Below are positions 17,620-28,397 of a DNA stretch of 64,000 nucleotides, piece by piece. The position numbers and the translations under genes are program-made. The DNA lies in assembly GCF_023715565.1 (NCBI RefSeq), contig NZ_JAMBOJ010000027.1, positions 1 through 64,000 on the forward strand, in the 5' to 3' direction. The stretch is from Cytobacillus firmus (lineage in GTDB: Bacteria; Bacillota; Bacilli; Bacillales; Cytobacillaceae). Under the pieces are notes generated by a model, which was given only the letters and a program-made list of their open reading frames with translations, was not told where the DNA came from and searched no databases. How positions within the stretch are numbered: position 1 is the stretch's first letter; the number at the start of each line of letters is the position of its first letter.

Positions 17620-18405
17620 CTAATGGGCAAGATTGCTGTTTTCAAGCTTTTTATAAATACTGAGAGCCTCTATTAAAAACTCGCGGTCATACCCTGTCTT
17701 TTCATGAATCCGGGCCGCCCATCCTTCAATAGATTCTGCGGGAGCATCATGGTACAGGCCTTCTGTGGTACTAAGGAAGCTTTGCCAGTTGTAAAATTCC
17801 CAGTGTGCGGTTTCGTTTTTATAGGAAATCCGCTGCTCCAGCAAAGCCTTTGGATAAATATAGTTTTGGGAACGTTCGGCTGCTTCATGAAAGAAGTTCA
17901 TTTCAACCGGATCCGTATCATAATTTTGCCGCGATATTTTTCCGTTCGGCCGATGATAGGCAATTTCCAGCTGTCCCGGTTCAGATGAAACCTGAACATC
18001 TGCCGCCGGGAAGAATCCTCTTATCTTTTCCGGAGTAAAATTCCGTGACTTTGAATCAATTAATATGGGCTGCAGCCATTGGTCGCCAAGATCACATAGA
18101 AAGCGGCGGCCCTCTTCATCCACTGCCACCACTGCAGCATGGGCTGAAGAATTATGTAATTCGTGGCCAACCGGATAGGCCTGAATTCCAGCCTCCTTAA
18201 ATTCGTGCAGAAGCCAAATGGCGAGGTCAAAACAGTTTCCGGAAATGCCATATTGGGCATGGTGCTCCTTCATTAAAGAAACATCCCGCTGCTTTTTCGT
18301 TCCTGCTTTATCGGAAAACCATGCTTTTGTCAGTGTCTCCATCGGAAAGTGATCAAATTTTTGCCAAACAGACAATATCGATTGGGGTGCCTTCAATATG
18401 ATCAT
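17620..18405 (-). CDS. Conserved protein with a Cys-His-Asp triad, arylamine N-acetyltransferase/transglutaminase-like fold
   Basis: 261 aa, soluble, function unknown. The order GNCFDLAIWLL (Cys about 58), NSSAHAAVVAV (His about 89) and FLCDLGDQW (Asp about 104) matches the spacing of the catalytic triad in papain-like transglutaminase and arylamine N-acetyltransferase folds. The remaining C-terminal half has no motif I know. It could be an acyltransferase or a cysteine peptidase relative. The gene stands alone between the RsbR pseudogene and the divergent lactonase gene. Confidence 0.65.
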   Translation of the reverse strand: MIILKAPQSILSVWQKFDHFPMETLTKAWFSDKAGTKKQRDVSLMKEHHAQYGISGNCFDLAIWLLHEFKEAGIQAYPVGHELHNSSAHAAVVAVDEEGRRFLCDLGDQWLQPILIDSKSRNFTPEKIRGFFPAADVQVSSEPGQLEIAYHRPNGKISRQNYDTDPVEMNFFHEAAERSQNYIYPKALLEQRISYKNETAHWEFYNWQSFLSTTEGLYHDAPAESIEGWAARIHEKTGYDREFLIEALSIYKKLENSNLAH

Positions 18406-18525
18406 CCTCTCATATATATTTCTATTTACTATTCTTTTTGGATTATCAAATTCCTCTTCCTTTTGTTTGAACTGAAATCTATGATAGAGTATTTTTCAGA
18501 GAAAAGAATTTAAAGGAGGCTCCAT

Positions 18526-19569
18526 ATGGCCAAGTACAGAGGATACATAGGGACATATACTAAGGGAGAAAGTGAAGGGATTTATACATTTATTCTGGAT
18601 ACCGATGCCGGCAAAATTTCCGATGTGAAAACGGCAGCGATTTTGGATAATCCCACCTATTTAACAATCAGCCAGGATAACCGTTTTTTATACTCGGTAG
18701 CCAAGGAAGGAGAATCCGGCGGAGTAGCTGCATATCGTCTGGATAGCAGCAGCGGTTCACTTAAGAAGATCAACAGCCAGGTTTCTGCCGGTTCCCCTCC
18801 ATGTCATGTCAGTATAGATTCTGCCGTCCGCAATGTTTTCAGTGCAAACTATCATAAAGGAACAGTCGAGTCTTACTTAACCAATGAAGATGGCTCTTTA
18901 AATCCTGCTGTTTCGGTTATAGAGCATAGTGGATCAGGTCCTGACAGCAGGCAGGAAAAGCCTCATACCCATTACGCGGGGCTTACTCCGGACGAAAAAT
19001 ACTTAGCTGCAGTTGACCTCGGAACAGACCAGGTGATTACGTATGAAGTAAGTAATGGCATTCTAAAGGAAACTAGCACCCTATCCGTTAAACCTGGGAG
19101 CGGACCGAGACACCTGGTGTTTCATCCAAATGGAAAGTATGCCTATGTGATGACCGAGTTTAGCTCTGAAGTGCTTTTACTTGAGTATCATGAAGATGGA
19201 AGTTTCGTTCAAAAGCAGGCTGTAACCACGCTTCCTGAAAGTTTTACGGAAAATAACCAGGGCAGCGCTATTCATATCTCAAGAGACGGCCGCTTTGTTT
19301 ATGCGGGCAACCGCGGGCATGACAGCATAGCTGTTTTCTCCGTCAATCAGGATAATGGAGAGCTTGCATTTGTGGAGTATACCTCCACAGAAGGAAACTG
19401 GCCGCGTGATTTTGTAATCGATCCATCTGAAAAATTTGTAATTGGCTCGAACCAGAATTCAAGCAATATTGTTTTGTTCTCGAGAGATGAACATACAGGG
19501 AGGCTAACTTTGCTTCAGTCTGATGTGAAAGTGCCTGATCCGGTTTGTGTGAAGTTTTTAAATGTATAA
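18526..19569 (+). CDS. pgl: Lactonase family protein, 6-phosphogluconolactonase-like (YkgB type)
   Basis: 347 aa seven-bladed beta-propeller of the YkgB/YbhE family, which in B. subtilis hydrolyses 6-phosphogluconolactone in the pentose phosphate route. Typical stretches: YRGYIGTYTKGESEGIYTF at the N-terminus, SAGSPPCHVSID, KPHTHYAGLTPD, GPRHLVFHPNGKYAY and GNWPRDFVIDPSEKFVIGSNQNSSN (given as motif). Start ATG follows AAAGGAGG. Cytosolic, no signal peptide. Ends in a terminator shared with the converging chemoreceptor gene. Confidence 0.87.
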   Translation: MAKYRGYIGTYTKGESEGIYTFILDTDAGKISDVKTAAILDNPTYLTISQDNRFLYSVAKEGESGGVAAYRLDSSSGSLKKINSQVSAGSPPCHVSIDSAVRNVFSANYHKGTVESYLTNEDGSLNPAVSVIEHSGSGPDSRQEKPHTHYAGLTPDEKYLAAVDLGTDQVITYEVSNGILKETSTLSVKPGSGPRHLVFHPNGKYAYVMTEFSSEVLLLEYHEDGSFVQKQAVTTLPESFTENNQGSAIHISRDGRFVYAGNRGHDSIAVFSVNQDNGELAFVEYTSTEGNWPRDFVIDPSEKFVIGSNQNSSNIVLFSRDEHTGRLTLLQSDVKVPDPVCVKFLNV

Positions 19570-19578
19570 GTTAATGAA

Positions 19579-19607
19579 AAGAAAGAGCCCGCAAAGGCTC
19601 TTTCTTT
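19579..19607. terminator. Bidirectional terminator between pgl and the chemoreceptor gene
   Basis: AAAGAAAGAGCC, CGCAAA, GGCTCTTTCTTT: a perfect 12-bp stem, A-rich on one side and T-rich on the other. Confidence 0.9.
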
Positions 19608-21396
19608 AGATTTTAAACTTCATAGCCTTTTCATGGAGCTCCTGTGCCATGTCTGCAAGGACACCTGTTGCGGATGAAACTTCCTGAATGGCAGCGCTCT
19701 GCTCCTCTGTTGCACCTGCAACCTCCTGAGTAAGCAGCGCAGCGTGAGTTGCATATTCATCAACCGTATTAAACGAACCTGAGAGCTGGCTCGTGCTAAG
19801 CTGTATCTTTTTCATTTTTCCGGATACACGCTCCATTTGTGCATACGTTTCTTTTACAGCAGCCGATATCCCATCGAAGGAATTCCAAGCCTCACCAAAA
19901 AGTATAATACCCTCTTTTACTGTTCTTTCTCCTTTTGAAATGGATTCAACCGCAATTTTGGTTCGATCCTGAATGTCGAGAATGAGTGAAGAAATTTGTT
20001 TTGCAGAAGCACTTGATTGCTCAGCAAGTTTTCGGACTTCATCTGCAACAACTGCAAACCCTTTGCCGTGCTCTCCGGCTCTGGCAGCCTCGATAGCAGC
20101 ATTCAATGCAAGCAAATTGGTCTGATCAGCAATCTGACTGATAATCGATAGAATCTTCTCGATTTCTGCAGACTTCTCATCCAGCATATGAATAATTCTG
20201 CCAGTCTCATCCGTGTTTTGGCTGATAATTTCCATCTGCTTAATTGCACGATTAACGGTCAGCATACCCTCTTCTGACCTGGCAGCTGTATATTCAGAGG
20301 ACTGTGCGACTTTTCCTGACAAAGAAGAAATTTCCCTGATATCGTCTGTAATTAGATTCAAATGTTCGCGGGACTCGGCAACCTTTCCAGCTTGGCCTTC
20401 CGTCCCTTCAGATACTTCCTGGATGGATCCTGCAATTTGGTCTGTGGCCTTTGCCACTTCGTCCGCATTTGCATTCAGCTGTTCTGCAGAGGCTGCCACC
20501 TGCTGAGAAGTATCTATCACGTTGGTTATCAGCTCTTTTAAATGATCCATCATTTCGTTATAGCTTGATACCAGCATGCCTAGTTCGTCCTGCTGCGCTG
20601 AATACAGTTTATCGACTGAAAGATCACCTTTTGCCAGTCTATACATGCCTGACTGAAGTGCTCCAAGCCGTTTTATGAAATTTTTCATAAAGATATAAAC
20701 AATCAGCAGTCCGGCCAGCACAGATAATCCGGCAATGATTAAGGACTTATTCAGTATATCTCCTCTTATTAGAAGAGCAAGCTTGTGCATATCAAAATCA
20801 AGCCCTGCCACTCCCTCAATATTCCCATTTTCATTTTTAAAAGCTTTCGCTAATGTAATAGTAGATTTCCCTGTGCCAGTGTCAATATAAGGATCAGTCC
20901 AGATTGCCTTTCCATTTGCCTCTTTTGCACTTAAATACCAGTCACGCTGCCTAGGATCAAAATCCCTCAGGTCTACTTCTGAAGGCGGGATATTTGAAAG
21001 GTAAAACTCTCCCTTACCTTCTGTTGCAAAATATAGGTTTAAGGTGTTTTCGTAATCACCTGCTTTACTGCTCAGGTAGGTTTCATAGAATTGTGTTTTC
21101 AATGGGTCATTGGCTGCCGGCATATTTGTAATCTCTTTTGCCATTTTATCCGGAAATGAGTATGTATTTGACTTCAGTTCTTCCGAAACAGTTAATTCTG
21201 TTAAAAATTGTTCATAATCTGCAAAAATTCCCTTGAAGTCCGGATTGATTTCCTCCAATGAGCTCTTGGGGATAATTGCATATTCCAGCACTTTAGTCTG
21301 CTGATACGATAAAAATCCGATTAGCATTAACGGAACTAGTAAAAGCAGGATCATAATCAGGCTCATCTTAAACCTTAAAGATTGATAGAACTTCAT
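19606..21396 (-). CDS. Methyl-accepting chemotaxis protein with dCache sensor
   Basis: 596 aa membrane receptor. Segment TM1 (about 9-29), an extracellular double-Cache-like sensor (about 30-220, with [14 protein letters not shown] and [21 protein letters not shown]), TM2 (about 220-240), HAMP (about 240-295), then a signalling coiled coil with the hairpin tip [21 protein letters not shown] and [17 protein letters not shown]. The RDWY and ITLAKAF wording in dCache domains is common in receptors for amino acids or organic acids, but the ligand is not certain. I placed the start at the ATG after GGAGGCTATA; the longer reading begins at a TTG overlapping that site. Confidence 0.92.
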   Translation of the reverse strand: MKFYQSLRFKMSLIMILLLLVPLMLIGFLSYQQTKVLEYAIIPKSSLEEINPDFKGIFADYEQFLTELTVSEELKSNTYSFPDKMAKEITNMPAANDPLKTQFYETYLSSKAGDYENTLNLYFATEGKGEFYLSNIPPSEVDLRDFDPRQRDWYLSAKEANGKAIWTDPYIDTGTGKSTITLAKAFKNENGNIEGVAGLDFDMHKLALLIRGDILNKSLIIAGLSVLAGLLIVYIFMKNFIKRLGALQSGMYRLAKGDLSVDKLYSAQQDELGMLVSSYNEMMDHLKELITNVIDTSQQVAASAEQLNANADEVAKATDQIAGSIQEVSEGTEGQAGKVAESREHLNLITDDIREISSLSGKVAQSSEYTAARSEEGMLTVNRAIKQMEIISQNTDETGRIIHMLDEKSAEIEKILSIISQIADQTNLLALNAAIEAARAGEHGKGFAVVADEVRKLAEQSSASAKQISSLILDIQDRTKIAVESISKGERTVKEGIILFGEAWNSFDGISAAVKETYAQMERVSGKMKKIQLSTSQLSGSFNTVDEYATHAALLTQEVAGATEEQSAAIQEVSSATGVLADMAQELHEKAMKFKI

Positions 21397-21502
21397 TATA
21401 GCCTCCAAAGTTGAAACATGTAGAATTTAAGGCTATTCTACCACTACTAATGATTCATAACAATAAATTTTTAGAATGTTCCCAAAATTTTTCCTTATAG
21501 TA

Positions 21503-21531
21503 ATAAACACCTCTGTTCCGAGGTGTTTATT
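21503..21531 (-). terminator. Terminator after the MDR reductase gene
   Basis: AATAAACACCTC, GGAACA, GAGGTGTTTATT. Strong stem, T residues inside its 3' arm. Confidence 0.75.
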
Positions 21532-21534
21532 TTC

Positions 21535-22527
21535 TTATCTAATCGTAAAGGCAATTTTCCCCCATTGCTCTGCGTTTGAGATTTTATCAAAAGCCTGTTC
21601 ATAATGTTCCAGGTGAAATGCCTGATCCAATACCGGCCTTATTTGATGTTTATCAATAAATTGGAGCATTTCATCGTATTCCTCTGCACTTCCCATTGTC
21701 GAGCCAAGCAGGTTTTGCTGAGCGTAAAAGAGACTGCGGAGATTAAGTTCCAGCGCATCTCCTGTAGAGGATCCAAAGGTTACAATGGTTCCGCCATTTC
21801 GAAGGATTTCCAGAGATTTATTAAATGTAGCCGGGCCGACAGATTCAATGACAAGATCCACCTTTTTCCCGCCAAGAGCTTCCTTCCAATCTTCGCTGCT
21901 GTCCAAGGCTTTGTCTGCACCAAGCTCCAGAGCTCTCCGGCATTTCTCTTCGGAACGGGAAGCCACATACACAGTCGCCCCTGCCGCTTTAGCGAACTGC
22001 ATCAAGAAGGTTGCCACTCCCCCTCCAATTCCAGGAATGAACACCTTCATGTCTTCCTTAAGCTTTCCTCTTGTAAATAATGCTCTGTATGCGGTTAGTG
22101 CTGCAAGGGAGAGGACGCCTGCTTCCTCCCAGGTTAAATATTCTGGCTTTTTTGCGGCATTTTCAGCCGGAATCACAATGTATTCTGCGAATGTCCCATG
22201 ATACGGCAAGCCGACGATTTCAAAACCGGCGGGCGGTGCCTCGGTCTTTTCCTTCCAGCCAAGCCCCGGATTGATGATGACTTCATCACCCCGCTTCACT
22301 TCTGATACACCCTCCCCGACTGCATCAATGACCCCGGCACCATCAGAACCGATGACAAGCGCCGGATCTTCCGGTTTGTGGCGATGCGGGACAAATAAAT
22401 CACGATGGTTCAATCCTGCCGTTTTTAGTTTCACCCTGACCTCGCCTGCACCCGGCTCAGGCTTTTCCATTTCACCATATGATAACCCGTCGAGACCCGC
22501 TATTCCTTTATGAATGATCGCTTTCAT
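21535..22527 (-). CDS. Zinc-less medium-chain dehydrogenase/quinone reductase (YogA-like)
   Basis: 330 aa MDR protein. It keeps the GroES-like N-domain (GLNHRDLFVPHRHKPEDP, GSDGAGVIDAVGEGV) and a Rossmann domain with IPGIGGGVATFLMQFAKAAGA and VASRSEEKCRRALELGADKAL. The structural zinc cysteines are missing, as in quinone reductase-like members. NADPH-dependent oxidoreductase; substrate unknown. MKAIIHKG is the conserved N-terminus and I use that ATG, although GGAGG is only two bases before it; a GTG nine bases upstream is the alternative. Confidence 0.82.
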   Translation of the reverse strand: MKAIIHKGIAGLDGLSYGEMEKPEPGAGEVRVKLKTAGLNHRDLFVPHRHKPEDPALVIGSDGAGVIDAVGEGVSEVKRGDEVIINPGLGWKEKTEAPPAGFEIVGLPYHGTFAEYIVIPAENAAKKPEYLTWEEAGVLSLAALTAYRALFTRGKLKEDMKVFIPGIGGGVATFLMQFAKAAGATVYVASRSEEKCRRALELGADKALDSSEDWKEALGGKKVDLVIESVGPATFNKSLEILRNGGTIVTFGSSTGDALELNLRSLFYAQQNLLGSTMGSAEEYDEMLQFIDKHQIRPVLDQAFHLEHYEQAFDKISNAEQWGKIAFTIR

Positions 22528-22605
22528 TTCCTCCACCTGCTTTTCTTTAAAAATTTCGTCTATTCTATCATAGCTTGAGAAGGAGCCGAGAAAAAAGAGA
22601 TATGC

Positions 22606-23853
22606 CTAGCTTAGCCTTAGTTTTACAAACTTCCTTTTTCCTGCCTGAAGAACTAATCCATCTGTCATTTTCACAATCAGCTTTACATCGTTGACTTTTT
22701 CTCCGTTTAACCGGATGCCTCCTCCTGCAATCATTTTTCTTGCTTCTGTTTTGGATGGAAGAAGCCCAAGTCCTGCAATCAGATCTGTAATGAGCATTTC
22801 ACCCTCTCCCTTCCATTCGATTTCCGGGATTTCCTTTGGCATGGCACCTTTTTGGAAAATGGTTTGAAAATGCTGTTCGGCTTTTTCAGCTGCAGATGCA
22901 CCATGGTACATGCGGACGATCGTGCGCCCTAATAGCATTTTAGCGTCACGCGGATGAAGCGCTCCATTTTCCAGCCCTGCTGCAATTTGCTGCTTCTCAG
23001 TCACCGGCAAATCGGTTGCAAGATTGAAGTATTTTATAATCAACTCATCCGGTATAGACATCGTTTTGCCGTACATATTATTCGGATCCTCATCCACACC
23101 GATGTAATTTTTTTTCGATTTGGACATTTTCTCTTTGCCATCCAGGCCCTCAAGGAGCGGCATCAGGATGACAACCTGCTTTTCCTTTTCAAAATGCTCC
23201 TGCAGATGGCGTCCCATCAGAACATTGAAATGCTGATCAGTGCCGCCGAGCTCGATATCACTTTCAAGAGCAACCGAATCGTAGCCCTGCATCAGCGGGT
23301 AGAAAAATTCGTGAAGGGAGATCGGCTTTCCTGTGGCCAGGCGCTCTGAAAAATCATTTCGTTCCAGCAGGCGGGCAACCGTAATGCTTGCGGACATGCG
23401 GATAACATCTTCAAGCTGGAGGTCTGAAAGCCATGCTGCATTGTAGTGAAGATCGACTTTGTCCATGTCCAGCACTTTGCTGAATTGCTCGAAGTATGTT
23501 TTGGCATTATACTTCACTTCTTCATCTGTGAGCTGATTTCGGGCTGCCGATTTGCCTGTCGGGTCGCCAATTTTTCCTGTAAAATCGCCAATAATCAGCT
23601 GGATGACGTGTCCGTTGTCCTGAAACTGCTTTAATTTATTCAGCACAACCGTATGGCCAATATGGACGTCCGGTGCCGATGGATCTAGCCCAAGCTTAAT
23701 TTTTAAAGGCTGATTTTGAAAAATGGATTTGGCGATTTTATTCTTTAACTCTGCTTCAGGCAGAATTTCCTGGACACCATTAGAGTAAATCTCAAGCTGC
23801 CTCTCTGTTTCGAGCTTTTGATCTTGTGTAAGTTTTTCAAAAAAATTCTCCAT
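22606..23853 (-). CDS. tyrZ: Tyrosyl-tRNA synthetase, TyrZ type
   Basis: 415 aa class I synthetase that charges tRNA-Tyr. HIGH is at residues 64-67 ([14 protein letters not shown]), [14 protein letters not shown] follows, tyrosine/tRNA contacts lie in [16 protein letters not shown], and KMSKS is at 242-246. The C-terminus is an S4 RNA-binding domain ([21 protein letters not shown]). A true KMSKS rather than the KFGKT of B. subtilis TyrS marks it as the TyrZ type. I chose the ATG giving MENFFEKL because AAAGGATGGGG precedes it at good spacing; upstream ATG and longer readings overlap that site. Controlled by the T-box just upstream. Confidence 0.95.
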   Translation of the reverse strand: MENFFEKLTQDQKLETERQLEIYSNGVQEILPEAELKNKIAKSIFQNQPLKIKLGLDPSAPDVHIGHTVVLNKLKQFQDNGHVIQLIIGDFTGKIGDPTGKSAARNQLTDEEVKYNAKTYFEQFSKVLDMDKVDLHYNAAWLSDLQLEDVIRMSASITVARLLERNDFSERLATGKPISLHEFFYPLMQGYDSVALESDIELGGTDQHFNVLMGRHLQEHFEKEKQVVILMPLLEGLDGKEKMSKSKKNYIGVDEDPNNMYGKTMSIPDELIIKYFNLATDLPVTEKQQIAAGLENGALHPRDAKMLLGRTIVRMYHGASAAEKAEQHFQTIFQKGAMPKEIPEIEWKGEGEMLITDLIAGLGLLPSKTEARKMIAGGGIRLNGEKVNDVKLIVKMTDGLVLQAGKRKFVKLRLS

Positions 23854-23883
23854 GTTCCCCATCCTTTCTATTATTGAAATATA

Positions 23884-24108
23884 AAAAACCACGCCCCTAT
23901 AGAAAGGGACGTGGTTAACGCGGTACCACCCTTATTAAAGATTGCTCTTCCACTCAGCGGATTAACGGTCCGTGCCGTTCCCTGCTACTTCTGTTCACAG
24001 AGAAAGTTCGAGAAGGTAATTCACTGTTATCTATGTGCTGATTTTCACCGGGCATCAGCTCTCTAAAACAGGGAGAGAACAGCTACTGATTTCTGTCATT
24101 ACTTTAAA
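23884..24108 (-). promoter_or_regulatory. T-box riboswitch (tyrosine specifier) upstream of tyrZ
   Basis: On the minus strand the leader runs from about 24108. Stem I contains GATGCCCGGTG (distal loop) and GTGAATTACCTTCTC, where TAC is a plausible Tyr specifier codon. The T-box core AAGGGTGGTACCGCG lies at about 23917-23933, and the terminator CCACGTCCC, loop, GGGGCGTGG plus six T at 23884-23915. Uncharged tRNA-Tyr would stabilise the antiterminator and turn on tyrZ. Confidence 0.95.
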
Positions 24109-24179
24109 ATTTGAAATTTTTATTATTTTAGCGGATTGGTTTGGAATGTTCAAGTGTTTTTTTTAATCCTTAGAAGTAA

Positions 24180-24212
24180 ATAAACCAGGAACATGCAATG
24201 TCCCTGGTTTAT
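24180..24212 (-). terminator. Terminator after the methionine aminopeptidase gene
   Basis: Minus strand ATAAACCAGGGACAT, TGC, ATGTTCCTGGTTTAT then TT; a 15-bp stem with one wobble. Confidence 0.82.
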
Positions 24213-24214
24213 GT

Positions 24215-25096
<882 letters not shown>

Positions 25097-25103
25097 CTAC
25101 CTA

Positions 25104-25123
25104 TCAATCAAACGTTTGATTGA
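25104..25123. repeat. Perfect palindrome TCAATCAAACGTTTGATTGA
   Basis: A 20-bp perfect inverted repeat straddling the stop codon of the nucleotidyltransferase gene. No T run follows it. The core CAATCAAA-NN-TTTGATTG recurs at 57231-57248 inside a longer palindrome, so it may be a protein-binding site rather than a terminator. Confidence 0.6.
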
Positions 25124-25683
25124 ATTTCTTCTATCCCAGGCCATACTAATTTCCAGTTCTTTTTTTCAATTCGTTCCATGTAAACTCCAAACAATTTGCT
25201 ATCTTCAGCAAACACAGGTGTGGGCTTTATTTTAAGAGCAAGCAGGTCCTCGATCCCCCATGGAGCAGTTAATATAATATTGTCTTTGTCATCAAGCTTT
25301 AATCCAAGGGCAGTAGCCGTTTCAGGAAATTTTGAGATTGCATTCACTGATGAAGTATATGGGGGAAGGTCATTAATGAGATGCATTCTTGCCTCATTTT
25401 TAACTGACCAGGGCACTTTAGGCAGAAAGGATTTAAGCTGAGACTCCAGTTTTTTTTCCGTATTTTCGCTAAGGTCACTCTTATTAAAATAAATGACATC
25501 CACATCCGGCAAGTGAGTTCTATTACTGAATCCATGAAGAGTATCCCAGACTTTTGCCCTCACAAAGCCTGCACAGACCCACCAGTCAGGGAGGTCTAAT
25601 GACTTTGCGGCTGTTAGGATAGTCATCATCCATTTGTCCTGCTTTACCACCTTCACTATATCTTCTTCAGTCTTAATCAGCAT
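25108..25683 (-). CDS. Nucleotidyltransferase-like protein (DUF925 / NTP_transf_6 family)
   Basis: 191 aa. Recognised by WWVCAGFVRAKVWD (about 32-45), DVDVIYFNKSD (the two acidic residues of a nucleotidyltransferase fold, about 62) and LTAPWGIEDLLALKIKPTP near the C-terminus. Family members are small stand-alone putative nucleotidyltransferases of unknown substrate. I use the ATG after GAAGGAAC at 25683; a longer reading into the NUDIX gene has no ribosome site. It overlaps the upstream NUDIX gene by 11 bases, implying translational coupling. Confidence 0.85.
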   Translation of the reverse strand: MLIKTEEDIVKVVKQDKWMMTILTAAKSLDLPDWWVCAGFVRAKVWDTLHGFSNRTHLPDVDVIYFNKSDLSENTEKKLESQLKSFLPKVPWSVKNEARMHLINDLPPYTSSVNAISKFPETATALGLKLDDKDNIILTAPWGIEDLLALKIKPTPVFAEDSKLFGVYMERIEKKNWKLVWPGIEEIQSNV

Positions 25684-26305
25684 GTTCCTTCTCCATCTCC
25701 CGAATTGAATGCAGTACGCGCCTGTAGTAGGAATCCTCATGCGGAACAAAGTCCTCTTTGCTCACTGCAATGGCAGAAGAGATTCTTTCATCTCTTTCAA
25801 CCTGAATCCCTTCTGCCTTAATATGTTCTCTTGATTCAAACCAAAGCTCATAGAAGTCCTCCAGAGCAATCCGGTAGATTCCTGTTACTTCTTCCGGCTG
25901 CGGGTTGAACTCCTCCAGTGTATGGACGCTGTCATAAAGAAACACATGCGCCAGTTCTTTGTCGATAAAATTTTCTTTCTCTGCCAAATATTCAATGACA
26001 CCCAGTGGCATCAAATCCGCAAAATCAACATGAATTCCCAGTTCTTCCTCCACTTCCCTCATACCGTCCATGACCGATTCATGGCTCATGAGGTGGCCAG
26101 CAGCCGTTATATCCAGAAGTCCGGGGTAATCCTTTTTGTCATTGCTGCGGTATTGAAAATAAATAAAATCCTGATCATGTTCCCTGCTCACAAACCAGCA
26201 ATGAAAAGTTTCATGCCACTGGCCTTTTTTATGGACCTCTGCACGGGAAGCTACACCGATTTGTTTTCTGTTATCATCGAAAATATTAAGTATTTCTGTG
26301 TCCAA
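25673..26305 (-). CDS. NUDIX hydrolase
   Basis: 210 aa. The Nudix box appears as GHLMSHESVMDGMREVEEELGI (G-x5-E-x7-REVxEELG, around residues 70-91). The N-terminal DDNRKQIGVASRAEVHKKGQWH stretch resembles the IPP isomerase/YfcD subgroup. It hydrolyses a nucleoside-diphosphate-X substrate that I cannot name. The start is TTG at 26303-26305, preceded by GAGGAGG ten bases upstream; there is no in-frame ATG until the Nudix box. First gene of a two-gene unit with the nucleotidyltransferase. Confidence 0.85.
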   Translation of the reverse strand: MDTEILNIFDDNRKQIGVASRAEVHKKGQWHETFHCWFVSREHDQDFIYFQYRSNDKKDYPGLLDITAAGHLMSHESVMDGMREVEEELGIHVDFADLMPLGVIEYLAEKENFIDKELAHVFLYDSVHTLEEFNPQPEEVTGIYRIALEDFYELWFESREHIKAEGIQVERDERISSAIAVSKEDFVPHEDSYYRRVLHSIREMEKEHAD

Positions 26306-26627
26306 ATAATATTGGCCTCCTCTTTTAGATAAACTAAATTGAAGGGATACCCAGCTTCCGGTTCCCCTGTTTCAGCTTTTCTGATTGATAAAAAAACCGT
26401 CCAGCATATCTGATGATATACCTTCTATATCCACTTTATATTCAATCATTTTGTCAGCTCTATTAACATCTAAAAAAAAACAGTTAACAATCCTGCTAAC
26501 AAGATATTTTCGTCAATTATTTATAAAATGCCTGCGATTTTTTTGAAAAATTCAAACAGGCCATTTTTCATTTACTCTTCAATACATTAAAATGATGATA
26601 ATAGACTTGGTTAAAGGGGCATATGGG
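26306..26627. other. Intergenic region between the NUDIX gene and lytS
   Basis: 322 AT-rich bases. It must hold the divergent promoters of the NUDIX unit and lytS. The only structure I see is the hairpin at 26525-26568. No gene is evident. Confidence 0.4.
26525..26568 (+). terminator. Hairpin with T run in the lytS leader (possible attenuator)
   Basis: AAAATGCCTG, A/T-rich inner stem, CAGGCCATTTTT. It resembles a terminator on the plus strand, yet no plus-strand gene ends before it, so it would lie in the lytS leader. Weak evidence. Confidence 0.35.
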
Positions 26628-28397
26628 ATGTTTGAACTTCTGATTACGATGCTCGAGCGGCTTGGAATAATTGTCACCATTGCATTGATTCTGACAAGGT
26701 TCCGCTTTTTCAGGGAGATGATTTATGGGGAACGTTTAAAACGAGAGCACGAGTATAAAGCCATTCTTTTTTTCGGTTTCTTTGGCATCATTGGAACTTA
26801 TTCCGGCCTGGCCTTTAATACAGACACTCTGCAGTTTAACCGCTGGGCATCCGAACTTGCCTCGGATGAAGCCATTGCCAATTCGCGGGTGATCGGGGTC
26901 GTGCTTGCCGGATTGCTTGGCGGTCCTAAAGTAGGAATTGGTGCGGGTATTATCGCAGGATTTCACCGATTTACACTTGGCGGCTTTACCGGGATTGCCT
27001 GCGGCCTTGCATCCATAGTCGCAGGGCTGCTTGCCGGCTTTTTCCGCCGAAAGAACGAGCATGTAAAGCTGTCCTCAGCCTTCTTCATTGGGGCTGCGGC
27101 AGAAGCTGTGCAAATGCTGATTATTCTTGGAATATCAAGACCCATGGAAAAAGCTGTGACTCTTGTTCAAATGATTGGAATTCCCATGATTGTAGCAAAT
27201 GGACTTGGAAGCGCCTTATTCCTGCTGATCATAAAAAATGTCATTAACGAAGAAGAAAAAGCAGGTGCTTTTCATGCACAGAAAACGCTACGGATTGCAG
27301 ATCAGACCCTTGTTCACCTTCGGGACGGGATTAATAATAAATCCGCACTGGCTGTCTGCCAGATATTACATAAGGAACTTCAAATGAAAGCTGTTGCGAT
27401 CACCAATCACACTGAAATCCTGGCCCATGTCGGCATTGGTGACGACCACCACCGTTCCGGAAGCCCGATTCAGACACAGATCACACGTGATGTCATAGAG
27501 CACGGTGAAATTGCGGCTGCCAATGTTCAGACCATTCACTGCCAGCAGGAAAACTGTCCGCTTGGTGCAGCCATTGTCGCTCCTTTGAAGCTGCGTGGAG
27601 AAACAATTGGGACGCTGAAGTTTTACTTCACTTCGGAAAAAGAAATGACCAATCTCTTGATGGAGCTAATCTCTGGACTGAGTGTACTGCTCAGCAATCA
27701 GCTCGAAATCGCTGAAGCTGATAAAGCCTACCAGCTGGCAAAAGAAGCTGAAATTAAAGCACTGCAGGCGCAAATTTCACCGCATTTTTTATTTAATTCA
27801 TTAAATACGATCATTTCCCTTGTGAGGATTGAGCCTGCTCAAGCACGAAAATTGCTTGTATCACTTTCACACTTTCTCCGGCAAAACCTGACAGCCACAA
27901 CAGTCAGCTGTACAACCCTCGAACAGGAGCTCAAACATGTAAAGGCCTATTTGTCCATAGAGGAAACCCGGTTTGTGGATCGGCTAGAGGTCATATATGA
28001 CATTGAGGAAGAAGCCCTTTCGGAGAGAATTCCGCCGCTCACTCTGCAGCCGATTGTAGAAAACGCTGTAAAGCATGGGATTAAAGACAAAGAGCATGAC
28101 TGTCTCATTAAGATCGAAATAATGAATCGAGATGGAAAAACGATAGTTAAAGTGAAGGACAACGGACAGGGTATGAGCATGGAGAGAGCTGACCAAATTG
28201 GGAAAGAAACCCTTACCTCCAAATCGGGATCCGGCCTTGCACTCTACAACATTAACAGACGGCTGTCGATGATGTTTGGTGAAGAAGCTTCCCTGCAAAT
28301 TGCCAGCACGCCTGGCATCGGCACTGTCATTCAATTCGCTATTCCACAAACGGAGGAAAAAACTGATGGACAAAACGATTCGTGCCTTAATCGCTGA
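26628..28397 (+). CDS. lytS: LytS-type sensor histidine kinase
   Basis: 589 aa. About six membrane segments of the 5TMR-LYT sensor (residues 1-200, with NSRVIGVVLAGLLGGP and GIGAGIIAGFHRF), a GAF domain (about 215-350), then a LytS/YehU-type kinase: ALQAQISPHFLFNSLNTI (phosphorylated His) and an ATPase domain with ENAVKHGI and VKDNGQGM. I start at the ATG giving MFELLITML, preceded by AAAGGGG; upstream ATGs lack a site. Family members sense extracellular pyruvate (E. coli BtsS, B. subtilis LytS with PftAB). Its partner LytT overlaps its 3' end. Confidence 0.93.
   Translation: MFELLITMLERLGIIVTIALILTRFRFFREMIYGERLKREHEYKAILFFGFFGIIGTYSGLAFNTDTLQFNRWASELASDEAIANSRVIGVVLAGLLGGPKVGIGAGIIAGFHRFTLGGFTGIACGLASIVAGLLAGFFRRKNEHVKLSSAFFIGAAAEAVQMLIILGISRPMEKAVTLVQMIGIPMIVANGLGSALFLLIIKNVINEEEKAGAFHAQKTLRIADQTLVHLRDGINNKSALAVCQILHKELQMKAVAITNHTEILAHVGIGDDHHRSGSPIQTQITRDVIEHGEIAAANVQTIHCQQENCPLGAAIVAPLKLRGETIGTLKFYFTSEKEMTNLLMELISGLSVLLSNQLEIAEADKAYQLAKEAEIKALQAQISPHFLFNSLNTIISLVRIEPAQARKLLVSLSHFLRQNLTATTVSCTTLEQELKHVKAYLSIEETRFVDRLEVIYDIEEEALSERIPPLTLQPIVENAVKHGIKDKEHDCLIKIEIMNRDGKTIVKVKDNGQGMSMERADQIGKETLTSKSGSGLALYNINRRLSMMFGEEASLQIASTPGIGTVIQFAIPQTEEKTDGQNDSCLNR

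Noticed and set aside
25104-25123. Terminator after the nucleotidyltransferase gene
   Set aside because: The palindrome is perfect but is not GC-rich and has no T run; operator-like use is more plausible.
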